Assembly (NCBI GenBank): GCA_020205615.1
Contig: CM035171.1
Location: 120,098,893-120,162,892 of the forward strand
Origin: Panax quinquefolius
Lineage: Eukaryota > Streptophyta > Magnoliopsida > Apiales > Araliaceae
DNA length: 64,000 nt
Direction: 5' to 3'
Every line of letters begins with the position of its first letter. Position 1 is the first letter of the stretch. Under the pieces are notes generated by a model that was given only the letters and a program-made list of their open reading frames with translations, was not told where the DNA came from and made no database searches. The translations under genes and the position numbers were made by a program. This document shows, one piece after another, positions 37,671-49,960 of the stretch.

Positions 37671-37805
37671 GGTAATTACTATTGACGAAGGTAATTACTA
37701 TTCACAAGGGTAATTACTATTGACGAAGGTAATTACTTATTGACGAAGGTAAATACTATTGACGAAGGTAATTACTATTCACAAAGGTAATTACTATTGA
37801 TGAAG
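37671..37805 (-). repeat. 19-bp tandem repeats in LTR B
   Basis: Seven tandem copies of ggtaattactattgacgaa, some with ttcacaa in place of ttgacgaa. Related shorter ttactattcac/tg repeats occupy the family A LTRs. Confidence 0.9.
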
Positions 37806-38474
37806 AGACTCTTAGATGATGACATATGGGCCCCCATAAAATAATAAAACTTACCACAAACGTCTCATATGATGCTCTTTATATACATTAAGGATTGAAT
37901 AAATATTACCACAAATTATTTTATTTTTAATCAACACATTTTTAATCTTTCAACAATTATTAATCATTTATAACTTGTCGTCTCAATTAATAATATAACA
38001 TATTATCTGAGATGATCTTGTGACAATAATTGAATCAATAATATAAGAGATATGATCGTGATTATTGTAGCATAATTGAGCATAGTTGAGTGACTTCTCA
38101 CGTAAGCATCGATAATCAATCTGTGTGTCTTCTTATCAACCACGCGTATTCTTTACTTTACTTTACCAAGGGTAGTTCAGCAGTTTTAACGGTAACACCT
38201 CCGTAGTTATTTTTTATAAAATATTTTTGTCGTTTTCTCGATCAAATGATAATTACATTATGAAGGTCCACCAATGATTGAGTAGTTGTCGAATATTCCT
38301 AACAAAAAAGAATATTCCCAGAATAAAACGAATATTTTATAACAACTTGCATACTTTGCAAAATTTATAAAATATTACCCACAACTATAACATTATATCA
38401 AATTTATTCCATAATATTCAAAATAATATTTATAGAAAATTCATCTTTATTTATAATAGTTTTGGGGTCTTACA

Positions 38475-38492
38475 ACCTCCCTTCTTATGAAA
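38475..38492 (-). other. Element 3 polypurine tract
   Basis: The complement of cctcccttcttatg: CATAAGAAGGGAGG, adjacent to the 3' LTR. Confidence 0.8.
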
Positions 38493-41400
38493 TTTAGCGC
38501 CTCGAAATTAGAATGCGATACACGGTATGTCGAAGAGGTAAGGATACCTTGATTTTATTTGATTCTAACTCCCAAGTCATTTCCTCGACATCGTGGTTCC
38601 TCCACAAAACTTTGACTTGAGGTATAACCTTGGGCGTAGAATATGTTCCTTCTTATCAAAATTTGAGCAGGAACCTCTTCATACGTCAAATCTTCCGCTA
38701 TTTCGTCCTTCTAACTCGATAATATGGTTCGGGTCTTTCACATATTTACGTAACATGGATATGTGAAAAGCGTTATGAACACGAGACATATTTAGGCGGT
38801 AGAAAAGCGAGTCTATAGGCCACAGTTCCTACTCGATCGAGGATTAAAAATGGACCGATGAATCGAGGATTAAGTTTTCTCTCTTTCCAAATCTTGTAAC
38901 TCCTTTCCATGGAGCAACTTCTTAACAACACATGATCTCCTATATCGAATTCCACGTCCTTTCGATGAAGATCGGCCTAACTCTTTTATCGATTTTGTGA
39001 GGTTTTTATCGTTGTCGGATCGTTTGAATCTTTTTCGTAGTCATACGTACCAACTCCTCGTCCCAACAACGTTGCTTCACCCACCTCATCCCAAAGATCT
39101 TGAGAGAGCGACACTTTCTTCCATACAACGCTTGAATGGAGCCATGCGAATACTTGCTTGATAAGCTTGTTGTTGTAGGAAAACTCCACCATGGTAAGAA
39201 CTTGTCCCAACTCCCTTGAAATCAAGGACCACGAGTCTTAATAGATCTTGAAGAGTTTGAATAGTCCTCTCCGATTTGTCCGTCCCATTCGAGGATGATA
39301 TCTTGAGAAGCTAAATCGTAAAATCTGTGCCCATAGCTTTTTGCAAACTAACCCAAAATCGTGAAGTGAATCTTGGGTCTCGATCGAAACTATGGATCTG
39401 GGCATACCATGCGATCTTACAATCTCGTTTATGTACATATCTGAGCAAGACGTTCAAGTGTATAAGTTTCTCGTATCGGTAAGAAATGAGCAGACTTGGT
39501 CAATCTATCAACAATGACCCAAATCGCATCAATGCCTTGAGAAACCTTAGGAAGATCGATAACGAAATCCATGGTAATGTGCTCCCACTTCCATTCTGGA
39601 ATTTCAAGTGGTTCTGATGGACCTTTTGGTACTTGATGCTCCGCTTTAACTTCGTTGACAAGTTAGACACCTTGAGATAAACAAATTATTATCTCTCTCT
39701 CTTATTATTGCTCCACCAAAATGTATGGCGAATATCATGATACATTTGGTACTCCCGAGATGGATTGCAAATGGTGTGTTGTGCGCCTCCATCATGATAT
39801 TATACTTTTAAATCGAGTCGTTAGGAACACAAAGTCCGGAGTTGACTCAAGTATTCCTTCTTCATCGATTCTTGCTTAGGCGTAGCACCTTCTTGCACTT
39901 TCTTCCTCATACGCATCGAACTCCGTGTGCGTAGCTTGGCGACTTTAACTTTATCGATTAAAGTCGGTTCTACTACTCATATACTCGCTATCATCACATG
40001 CGTCCCTGAGAGTCTTTAACTCTATCTCCATCCTTTGCAAGTCACACAAAATGGGCCTTTGTGTTGACAATAACGCACTTCGTGCTTGCATATGATCTTC
40101 GCTTTCAATCGTCGGCTACCACGTTCGCTTTTTTCGAGGATGGTATTGGATGGTATGATCATAATCTTTCAACAGTTCAAGCCAACGTCGTTGTCGCGTG
40201 TTGAGTTCCTTTTGAGTGAAGAAATATTTGAGGCTTTTATGATCCGTAAAGATCTCCACTTTCTCCCCATACAAGTAATGCCTCCAAATTTTAAGTCTGA
40301 AGAACAACGGTTGCCAACTCTAGATCGTGAGTAGGATAATTCCTCTCATATTCTTTGAGTTGTCGCGAGGCATAAAAACTATAACTTTTCCATGTTGCAT
40401 GAGAACACATCCCAACCCTTTGCTAGAAGCATCATCAGTAGATGACAAATCCTCAAGCGGATGGTATTGTCGAGCAGTCTTTGAAATAAGTCTCCTCTTG
40501 AGTTCTTGAAAACTCTTCTCACATTCTTCGCTCCAACCGAACTTTGTATCTTTCCGAGTCAATTTGAGTCGATGGAGTAGCGATTAGAAAAAATCTTTCC
40601 ACGAATCTCAGATAATAACCAATTAAACCGAGAAAGCTACGTGCTTTGATCATTGATTTAGGTTGTTCCCGACTTTGAATAGCTTCATCTTTCTTTGGGT
40701 CAACGATATTCCATGACTTGATACCACGTGCCCAAGGAATGCTACTTCTTGACGAAACTCACATTTCTTCAACTTGGCATAAAGCTTATATTCACGAAGC
40801 TTTTGGAGTGTCGACCTCAAGTGTTGCTTCATGATCTTCACGGCTTTTGGAATAAATAAGGATGTCATCAATAAAGACGACCACAAAGTGATCTAAATAT
40901 TCCTTGAATACTCGGTTCATCATATCCATGAAAGGCGGCGGGGAGCATTAGTCAATCCAAAGGACATGACTAGGAATTCATAATGCCCGTCTGAAGTTAA
41001 AGCCGTCTTTGGAATGTCGTGGTTCTAATCTTCAATTGGTGATATCCGGACGAAGATCAATCTTTGAAAAGAATTTGGCTCCTTGCTGGTAATCAAACAG
41101 GTCATCAATACGTGGCAATGGATACCTATTTTGATGGTGACATGATTCAACTCCCGATAATCAATACAAAGTCGCATACTCTCCCATCTTTCTTCTTCAC
41201 GAATAGAACAGGAGCACCCCAAGGAGAAGTACTAGGGACGAATAAAGCCAATGTCTAACAATTCCTGCGGTTGGGTCTTTAACTCACGAAGTTCAATAGA
41301 GCCATTCGATATGGGGCTTTGGAAATAGGTTTTGTCTGGGGTTCAAAGTCGATACAAAATTCAATTTCACGCTCTGGGGTAGGCCGGAAGTTCTTGAGGA

Positions 41401-41960
41401 ATACGTCGGAAATTTATTAACAATAGAAATATCGTTCAAAACTTACGTATTTTTGTTTAAATCATGACATGAGCTAAGAAAGCTTGACATCCGTTTTCAA
41501 TAAGCGAATAGCTTTATGGCTTGAGATGACCGTGATTGATTTTAATGGTTTGGTCGTTTGAATTAGCATAATAGGTTGATTAGGAATATGAAAGCTAACA
41601 CGCTTACGAAAACAATCAATTTTTGCATGATAAGTAGTTAACCAATCAATCCACAGAATCACGTCAAATGCAAGTATTTTAATGAAATAAGATCGACGGG
41701 TAAATGTGAGGTACCTATTTGAACCAAACAAGACTTATAACCAGTGGATGTAATGAAGGTTTCTCCCAACGGAGTTTCCACAGATAAGTCAAAGTCTAAT
41801 TTCTCCTGAGTCAAATTTAATCGATGAGCGTTAGTAGGAGAAATAAAAGAATGGGTAGAACCAGGTATCAAATAAAGTATAGACTTCATTAGAGTTTATG
41901 ATAAGCTTACCCGTGATGACCTCATTCGGATTCCTTGCTCTTTGGGAGGTCACAACAAAC
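38493..41960 (-). pseudogene. pol: Element 3 protease, RT, RNase H, integrase and tail
   Basis: Minus strand, from high to low coordinates. Protease: SILYLIPGSTHSFISP stretch at 41889-41830, where the catalytic D of the usual DTGSTHSF is not seen, and an IDWLTTYHAKID segment near 41630-41660. Reverse transcriptase: [16 protein letters not shown] near 41140-41190 and the complement of FIDDILIYS near 40850-40885. RNase [21 protein letters not shown] near 40190-40250. Integrase: about 39238-39760, with the HHCC region near 39640-39760. Tail: [20 protein letters not shown] near 38820-38880. Frames change repeatedly. The layout equals that of the family A elements. Confidence 0.83.
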
Positions 41961-43140
41961 GCTTCTCCCTTGCCTTCTGGGTTTTGACTTTTAGGGGATG
42001 ACCTTTGGTGCCTCCATCCTAGCTTTGAATTTGTCTTGATGGCGACAAAAAATCGAGCTAAGTGACCTTCTCTTCCACAATTATAACATGCTTTGGACTG
42101 ACGTGGCATAGCATTTGGATGATGTGTCCTCTCCTCCGCATTTGAAGCATATGATAGGTGGTCTTTCTCCTTCCTTCCTTAACAACGGTCTTTGGTCTTG
42201 ACGTCTTTCCATCATTGTTGAATCTCCTTTTCTTGAAATGTCCATTCTTATTGTTTTGTACGATTACCACCGAGTGGTTACCATATCTGGCCCGCTTGAT
42301 TCCCTCCACGCTTGTTGTCACCGCTTGATGACTACTCTCATTTGGTATTATAATTTTTAAATTTGCTCTCTTTTTAGTTCGTTGACTCGTTATCGCGCTC
42401 CACTAATCGAGCCTATTTACAACATCTGAATACAAACACGGTTTATGAGAAATAAGATGTTGACGTATCTCCGACTTCAAACCTCTTAAAAACATTCGCG
42501 CCATTCTCTCTTCATTATCCATCAAGTGGGGCCTGGCCGTGATAACTTCATGCAAATTTTGCCTCGTGTTGCGACACGGTCATATTGTTTTGTTCCAACT
42601 TGATAAACTCCACCTCCTTCATGTGGCGAATACTTTCGATAAAAGTATTTGTCGTTGAACGACTCTGGAACTTCTCCCAAGATATCTTGATCTGACAAAG
42701 AAGTTGAGTACATTTCTACCGATTCCCACCAATGTCTCCTCTCCGCAACATAAAAAGCGTGAAAGGAACCTTTTGCTCCTCGGAGCATCCCAAGACATCA
42801 AATATCTTGGTAATCTGCTTTATCCATGCTTCCGCGAGAAGTGGTTTTGGCTCTCCTTAAACTCCGGTGGTCCCAGCTCCTTGAATTGTTTAGCGGTGAC
42901 CGCCAGAGAGTTTTCCGTGTTTCCACCTACGTTTTGGGCGAGTCGCTCTACTTTCATTGTTGCATAAATTCGTAAAAGCCTCTGAACATTTGATCATTCA
43001 TCATTTGGTCGGTGTTGTTGTTTTTGTATGAGGATTATCGCCTTCGATGCACATTATCCTCGATTATTGATATGTGGTGAATCAACGATCGCTGCGCTCC
43101 ATTCTATTCTCAACATTCTCGGATGTCATTTTCGAATCTT
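41961..43140 (-). pseudogene. gag: Element 3 gag, frameshifted
   Basis: Minus strand. Zinc knuckle CYNCGREGHLARFF at about 42085-42045, and a second, frame-broken knuckle (CFKCGG) about 60 bases upstream in the reading direction (42150-42110). The capsid core is split between two frames at 42522-42801 (MMSWDAPRSKRF and KGSFHAFYVAERRHW) with the complement of the EVEFIK region near 42610. The start region lies near 43130. Confidence 0.8.
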
Positions 43141-43302
43141 GCCACAAAACAAAAGGTTAATTGACATGTAACAAATTATCCCTATCTTTTGACCAACCAA
43201 TAAAATAACACATAAACTTAGGTAGATCATACTAGCGAAGGTATTCCCCGTCTCTCCCCTCCTAGTACTATTCTCACATCTTAGCCAGGGATCATATCCC
43301 TA

Positions 43303-43321
43303 AGCTTTGATACCAACCGCA
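43303..43321 (-). other. Element 3 primer-binding site
   Basis: The complement of cctaagctttgataccaacc: GGTTGGTATCAAAGCTTAGG. Close to the initiator tRNA-Met site; here the base between C and AGC is present, unlike in family A. Confidence 0.7.
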
Positions 43322-43743
43322 TGACACCCCCAAAATTAGGTATACATCACCCATCTTGGGTAGTCGGATACATGGTATGCAATTTAAATACAACTTACTA
43401 ATATAATAAGCGTGTACGTATGCAATCTGACATAAATCGTGAGTTTGAATACAAATATTGTCTACTAGATATTATATAAACTCAAAAGGAGTCCTCATTA
43501 CAATTATTATCACACTATTTCACGAAATAGTGAGGACTACTAATGCTATCCTCTCGGACCATTACTCCGTTCCTCGACTCATCCCAAATATATTCTCATT
43601 TCACGAAGAAACAATGAAAGAAAGGGTGAGCTCAACTAGCCCATAAAAATATTATGACTAAGATAATGCGAATAAATTATCAATAGCCTTCAACAAATGT
43701 TAAACCGATAAAATATAATAAACATCAAGTTTAATCTGCAATT
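43322..43743 (-). repeat. Element 3, 5' LTR, last 420 bp only
   Basis: Matches the reverse strand of the 3' LTR from 35895 to about 36325. It is cut at 43743, where element 4 starts. The missing part is not found beyond element 4. The first 700 bp of an LTR B lie instead at 29649-30350. Confidence 0.8.
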
Positions 43744-46547
43744 TGTGGCGCCCCCAAAATGGTATACATCACCTATTCCGAGTTGTCAATACACGGTGCG
43801 TAAACAACTACAACTTTATTATTACAACAAGAAAAGCGTGAGTTTGAATACAAATATTATCTTCTAGACAATATCTATACTCAAATAAATCCTCATCACA
43901 TTTATTGATACATTATTTTACAAAATGGTGAGGACTACTAAACAATCCTTTCTAAAACCTTCATTCCATACCCCAGACTAGTGCATTTCGCTATATTCTC
44001 GCCTCCCCGAGAAAATGGAACAAAAAGGAAAAGGGTGAGCTCAACTAGCTCAAGAAAAGAATATTATGACTAAGATAATATACAACAAATTATCGTTAGT
44101 CTTCAACGAGAAAAAAATCTAATAGAATACAATAGACAACAAATTTTAAATCAATATTCGCAGCCGGAAATAATAATTCATTAGAAGAGTTAAGTAGAGA
44201 ATGCAAACTACTATCTTCATGTATGAATTTAAAAGTTCATCGCCTATCTTTTATCCCTGTAACATCAATCAATATACATCCGGAATCAAATATTCATCTT
44301 TGCACTACTGTGCCAAAGATATTCATCACTAGTCATGTTCATTTAAACACTGTTCATCTTTGCACTACTGGCCAAAGATATTCTTCAAATCATTCATCTT
44401 TGCACTACTGAGCCAAAGATATTCTTAAAAATCATTCATCTTTTTCTACAGTGCCAAAGATATTCCATAATATCATCATTTAAGGCGAGGATGATGAAAA
44501 ATATTTTTTAAAAGAAACGAATCCAAAGAAACAAAATGACAAGGATTAAGGATTAAGGATTAAATACTTGGTTTTATCCACGTCCAAAATACCTCAAAAA
44601 TAATCATAGTGGTGTAAAATTCAAGAATGATCAAAACATGGATACAATCGAGTTAGTATCCGAATAGATGTTTTAGACGAAAAGAAGAAATTTTATTTTT
44701 CTATTGAATAATCTTCAGATCGTGAATAGTCCGATATCGTGAATAGTAACTCAAACACCAAAAGATAGAAATTCCACAAAAACATCTTCACGCTTCATGA
44801 ATAATACTTTCGTGAATAAGTAACTCGTGAATAAGAAACTCGCTGAATAAGAACTTCGTGAATAGTAACTCATGAATAGTAACCCATGAATAGTAACCCC
44901 CACATGAAAAAGTTCCAAATTTGATAAAAATTTCGGATCAACATTTCAAAGATAATGATATTGAAGAAATAATATCATTACTGAAAAAAATAATATCCCT
45001 TACCTCGAAGATCAATACTTAAATAGCTAGAATCTATCATTGTATAGTCTTTGAAGGAACTTGCACCGTCTAGCAATACTCAAAGTATACTCAAAATACT
45101 CACAAGAATACGCTCGATAATATAGAGAGAAAACTTCAGCTTTTGGTGTGATTTTCAATTCTAACCCAAGACCCTATTTATAGGAAATTGCTTAGAACAC
45201 CAAAGCGAAAATTTAATAAAATATTAATATATAATTATTAAATTCCTCGCACCCAAAATCTGATTCAAACCATCAGCCACCAAGAGTGACTCACCTTGCC
45301 TAACTCAAAAAAAACGTTTTTTCTTATTAAAAATATTTAAAACTTCAAAATTAATAATTTGAGCTTCCGAACTTCAACAATTCATAATAAATAGCCCTTT
45401 CATCAGAAAATTTGAATCTCATGAGTTTTTATAGGAATTTCAATTCTCTACAACTTTGCAGAAGAAAGTTTTTCCAAATTCCAAATAGAAATTGACCAAA
45501 ATCCACAAACGGGTGATTTTACAAAGCTTATAATCAAATTTCAAATAATAAATGGGGTCCACACCGCATGTTTAACATGTTTTAAACATTTATTGCAACA
45601 AAAATACTCTTCCTCCTCGTATACTCATATATCCCACATTCGTTGTAAAAATATCACCATTATTATATTATTAAAATATAATAATATATTTAAATGAATT
45701 ATTTTATCGTAAAAAGATAAAATTTCAATTTTCAACAATTGTCACATTAAACTTTTTCTCCATCTATATCCACATAAAATCAATATTTTCCTCATCATAT
45801 AAATCAATAATTAATTATTCACAAATAATATTACGAAATCACAATATTGATAACCGTGCGCTTCCTCAAAGCAGGGGCTTTCCAATAAGAATTTCTCCTT
45901 CATCTTGCATGAATTAGGTGACCAAACCTCTCCTTAGATGTAACTTTCTAGACATTGCCAATAATGTTATCTAATAATATTATTCGAGATAATATGAATT
46001 ATTGCTTCGATAATGAAAAATAATGTGTAATGACAATTATCAAAACAATGAAGAATATAAAAATATCAACGCAAAGAATTATTAACTCAATAAAATAAAA
46101 TCTTTGAGCAATGAATTACTGTAAACCATTATTGAGTAGTACCTTTAATAATTGGTGCAATACCAAGTATGCTATCTTGTCTTGAACAACGCGTATTACT
46201 ATGTTTTAACCATAACGGGTATTCCAATAAGATTAACTTGTGAATAACTACGCCAGTTATTTAAAAACAACTTATATTTGTCGTTTTCTTCATCCAATCG
46301 CTTTCATGGGGGCCCACACATGGGTCATGCCGTCAATCGTCATTTAATATTCTCTTGACAAAGACGAATATTATTCCACCAAACGAATATTCCCTCATTT
46401 ATAATGAATATTTTATAACCACTTGCTTATTTTGAAATATTTGCGTATTTAACCCTTAACTATCCACATTAATCAAATCAACCCTTACTATTTCAAAATA
46501 ATAAATAAAGGAAATTCCTTTTTATTTAAAAATTTCTGGGTCTTACA
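43744..46547 (-). repeat. Element 4, 3' LTR
   Basis: Minus strand from TGTAAGACCC (46547) to the GGGGGCGCCACA end (43744). Hairpin repeats at 44300-44465, short gaataagtaactcgtgaat repeats at 44800-44900, and the complement of a TATAAATAGG box near 45175. Confidence 0.9.
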
Positions 46548-46562
46548 ACCTCCCCTCCTTAT
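46548..46562 (-). other. Element 4 polypurine tract
   Basis: The complement of cctcccctccttat: ATAAGGAGGGGAGG next to the LTR. Confidence 0.8.
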
Positions 46563-47900
46563 GAAATTTCGTCCTCGAAATTGACGTACGTCATTCTGGT
46601 GTTTCAAAAGGTGAGGATACCTCGCTTTCATTTCCGCTTTCAATTCCCGTGTCATTTCCTCTATAGCATGATTCCTCCACAAAACTTTAACTTGTGGTAT
46701 GACCTTTCATGGCGTAGGACATGCTCCTTCCTATCCAATATCTTGGCAAAATTACCTCCTCATACGTTAAGTCTTCTATTATCTCGTCCGGTTCTAACTC
46801 GATAACGTGGTTCGGTCTTTCACATATTTACTGAAGTACGAGATATGAAAACACATTATGAACACGAGACATACTTGGAGGTAACGCAAGTCTATAGGCT
46901 ACATTTCCTACTCGGTCAAGAATTTGAAATGGACCAATAAATCGTGGATTGAGCTTTCCTCTCTTCCCAAATCTTGTAACTCCTTCCATGGAAGCAACTC
47001 GCAACAATACATGATCCCTACATTAAATTCCACGTCCTTTCGATGAAGATCCGCATAACTCTTTTGTCGATCTTGTGCCGCTTTAGTATCGTTGTCGAAT
47101 CATTTGGATCTTTTCGGTGAGTCATATACGTATTAACTTTCGGGTCCCAACAATGTTGCTTCACCCACCTCATCCCAACATATTGGAGAACGACATTTTC
47201 GTCCATATAATGCTTGAATGGAGCCACACCTATACTTGCTCGATAATCTGTTGTTGTGTAGGAGAATTCCACCAATGGTAAATACTTATCCCAACTACCC
47301 TTGAAGTCTAGGACACGAGTCTTAATAGATCTTCAAGAGTCCGAATAGTCCTCTCGATTGTCCATCTGGTTTGGGGATGGTATGCGTCAACTAAATCGCA
47401 AACTGCGCCCATAGCTTTTTGCAAGCTAACCCAAAATCTTGAAGTGAATCTTGGGTCACGATCCGAAACTATGGATACGGTATGCCATGCAACCTCACAA
47501 TCTCATTCACGTATATACTAGCAAGACGCTCAAGGAATAAGTCTCCGTGTCGGCAAGAAATGAGCGGACTTGGTTAATCTATCAACAATAACCCAAATAA
47601 GCATTGATGCCTTGAGAAACCGTAGGAAGACCCAGAACGAAATCCATAGTAATGTGTTCCCACTTCCATTCCTAATCTCAAGTGGTTGCAACGGACCCTT
47701 AGGTACAAGATGCTCGCGCTTTACACGTTGGCAAGTTAAACACATCGAGATAAACTTTGCAATCTCTCTTCATATTGTTCCACCAAAATGTATGTCAAGA
47801 TCACGATACATTTTAAGTACTTCCGAGATGGATTGCAAATGGCGTATTGTGTGCCTCCATCATAATCTTGTACTTCAAATCGTAGTCGTTAGGAACACAA
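46563..47900 (-). pseudogene. pol: Element 4 integrase and chromodomain-like tail
   Basis: Minus strand. The integrase zinc finger ends in MCLTCQRVKREHLVPKG (47745-47695). The core carries the catalytic region with WISFWVFLRF in a shifted frame (47660-47610) and the DRDPRFTSRFW segment near 47430-47465. The segment [19 protein letters not shown] (47230-47175) precedes the C-terminal [10 protein letters not shown] region. The final MWRNHAIEEMTRELKAEMKA stretch (46682 downward) is the degenerate chromodomain that in this clade is thought to guide integration to heterochromatin. At least five frameshifts are visible. Confidence 0.83.
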
Positions 47901-49330
47901 AGTCTAGAGTGGACTCAAGTATTCCTTCTTCATCAATTCTCGCTTCCTAATAGCTCCTTCTTGTACTTTCTTCTTCATACGCATCACCTCTGCCGGTGGG
48001 TGAGCTTGAGCAACCTTAACTTTTTCTATTAAAGTTGGCTCTACGCAGATACTTGACATCATCGCACTCGTTCCTCGATATGATCTTCTACTCAATGCGT
48101 CAACTACCACGCGTTGCTTTACTTACGGGATGGTATTGAATAGTGTGGTCGTAGTCTTTCAATAGCTCGAACCAACGTCATTGCCGCATGTTGAGTTCTT
48201 TTGAGTGAAGAAATATTTAAGGCTTTTATGGTCCGAATATATCTCCACTTTCTCCCCATATAGCTAGTGCCTCCATATTTTTAAGCGGCAACGATCACCG
48301 CCAACTCTAGATCATGAGTAGGATAATTCCTCTCATACTCTTTAAGTTGTCGCGAGGCATAGGCTATGACCTTCCCACGCCAGATGAGAACACATCCTAA
48401 CCTTTGCTCAAGCATCATTTGTAGATAACAAATCCATCCGAACCAGATGGTATTGTTAGAAACAGTCTTAAAATAAGTCTCCTCTTAAGCTCTTGGAAAC
48501 TTTTCTCGCATTCTTCGCTCCCAAACGAATTTTGTATCCTTCCGAAGTTATTGAGTTAATGGAGTAGCGATTCGAGAAAACCTTCCACGAATCTTCGATA
48601 ATAACCACTAAGCCCAAAAAGCTACGCATTTCTTGATCCACTTCTTGGTTGCTCTAACTTTGTATTGCTTCAATCTTCACGGATCAACGGATACTCCATG
48701 TTTCGACACCACGTGCCCAAGGAATGCTACTTCTCGAGCCGAACTCGCATTTCTTCAATTTGGCATATAGTTGGTTTTCACAAAGCCTTTGAGTACCAAA
48801 CTTCAAATGGTGCTCATGATCTTCACTACTTTTGAATATATGAGGATGTCATCAATAAAGACAACAACGAATTGATCCAAATATTCCTTGAATACTCTGG
48901 TTCATCATATCCATGAAAGTCAGCAGGAGCATTAATTAGTCCGAAGACATGACTAAGAATTCATAATGCCCATACCGAGTTCGAAGGCGGCGCTTGGAAT
49001 ATCCTCGATTCTAATCTTCAAATGATGATATCCGAATCGAAGATCGATTTTTGAAAAGAATTGTGCCCTTACAGAATCGGTCAAACAAGTCATCAATACG
49101 AGGTAGAGGATACCTATTCTTGATGGTGACATGGTTCAATTCCCGATAATCAATACAAAGTCGCATACTCCCGCCTTTCTTCTTTACAAATAAAACAGGA
49201 GCACCCCAAGGAGATGTACTTGGGACGAATGAAACCGATGTCCAACAATTCCTATAGTTGGACCTTTAACTCTCAAGTTCAATAGAGCCATTCGATATGG
49301 GGTTTTAGAAATGGGCTTTGTACTGTGTTC
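47901..49330 (-). pseudogene. pol: Element 4 reverse transcriptase and RNase H
   Basis: Minus strand. Reverse transcriptase lies at about 49330-48640: the [18 protein letters not shown] region near 49115-49210, the RIEDIP segment near 49010, FGLTN near 48940 and the complement of FIDDILIYS near 48835-48870. RNase H lies at about 48590-48060 with the [12 protein letters not shown] region near 48190-48220 and DALSRRSYRG near 48075-48105. The uninterrupted stretch at 49021-49040 is the empty-site reference for element 1. Confidence 0.83.
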
Positions 49331-49960
49331 AAGATCAATAAAGAATTCAACTTCACGCTACGGGGGTGAGGCGGGAAGTTCTTCTAGAAATACATCGGGA
49401 AAGTCAATAACAACAGAATATATTATTCAAATTTGACGTGTCTTTATTCAAATCCATAACATGGGCTAAGAAAGCTTGACATCCGCTTTTCAATAAACGA
49501 ATAGCTTTATGATTAGATATGATAGTGATTGATTTTAATGGTTTAGTTGCTTGAATTAAATGCATAACAGGTTGGTTAGGAATATGAAAACTAACAACCT
49601 TACGAAAACAATCAATTTTGGCATGATGAGTAGTTAACCAATCAATCCCTAAAATAACATCAAAAGCAAGTATCTTTAAAGAGATAAGGTCAATGGTGTA
49701 AGGTAATGGTGCCAACTTGAATCAAACAAGATTTATAAACAATGGATGTGATGAAAGTTTCTCCTAACTGAGTTTCCACAGATAGTCAAAGTCTAATTTT
49801 TCCGAGAGTCAAGTTTAAACGTTGAGCACATGCAGGAGAGATAAATGAATGGGTAAAGCACCCGGTATCAAGTAAGGTATAAACTTCGCAAGAATTTATA
49901 AATAGCTTACCGTGATCACCTCGTTTGGGTTCTCGACATTATGACGATCACAACAAACGC
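49331..49960 (-). pseudogene. pol: Element 4 protease
   Basis: Minus strand. The active-site region with L-L-D-T-G lies near 49865-49850 and THSFIS follows at about 49850-49830. The longest open piece (49715-49404) contains IDLISLKILAFDVILGIDWL and TTHHAKIDCFRKVVSFHIP, the second half of a retropepsin. A frameshift separates the two halves. Confidence 0.83.

Larger units (their letters stand above)
35895..38474 (-). repeat. Element 3 (family B), 3' LTR (2.58 kb)
   Basis: Minus strand, TGTAAGACCCCAAAAC at 38474 to a GGCGCCTACA end at 35895. It contains, in plus coordinates, the hairpin array 36440-36690, the minisatellite 36940-37345 and the 19-bp repeats 37671-37805. Element 3 is a Del-type relative of family A with diverged LTRs. 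Confidence 0.85.

Noticed and set aside
37671..37805. Regular 19-bp repeats, CRISPR-like at first sight
   Set aside because: There are no unique spacers between units, the host is a plant, and the array lies inside an LTR.
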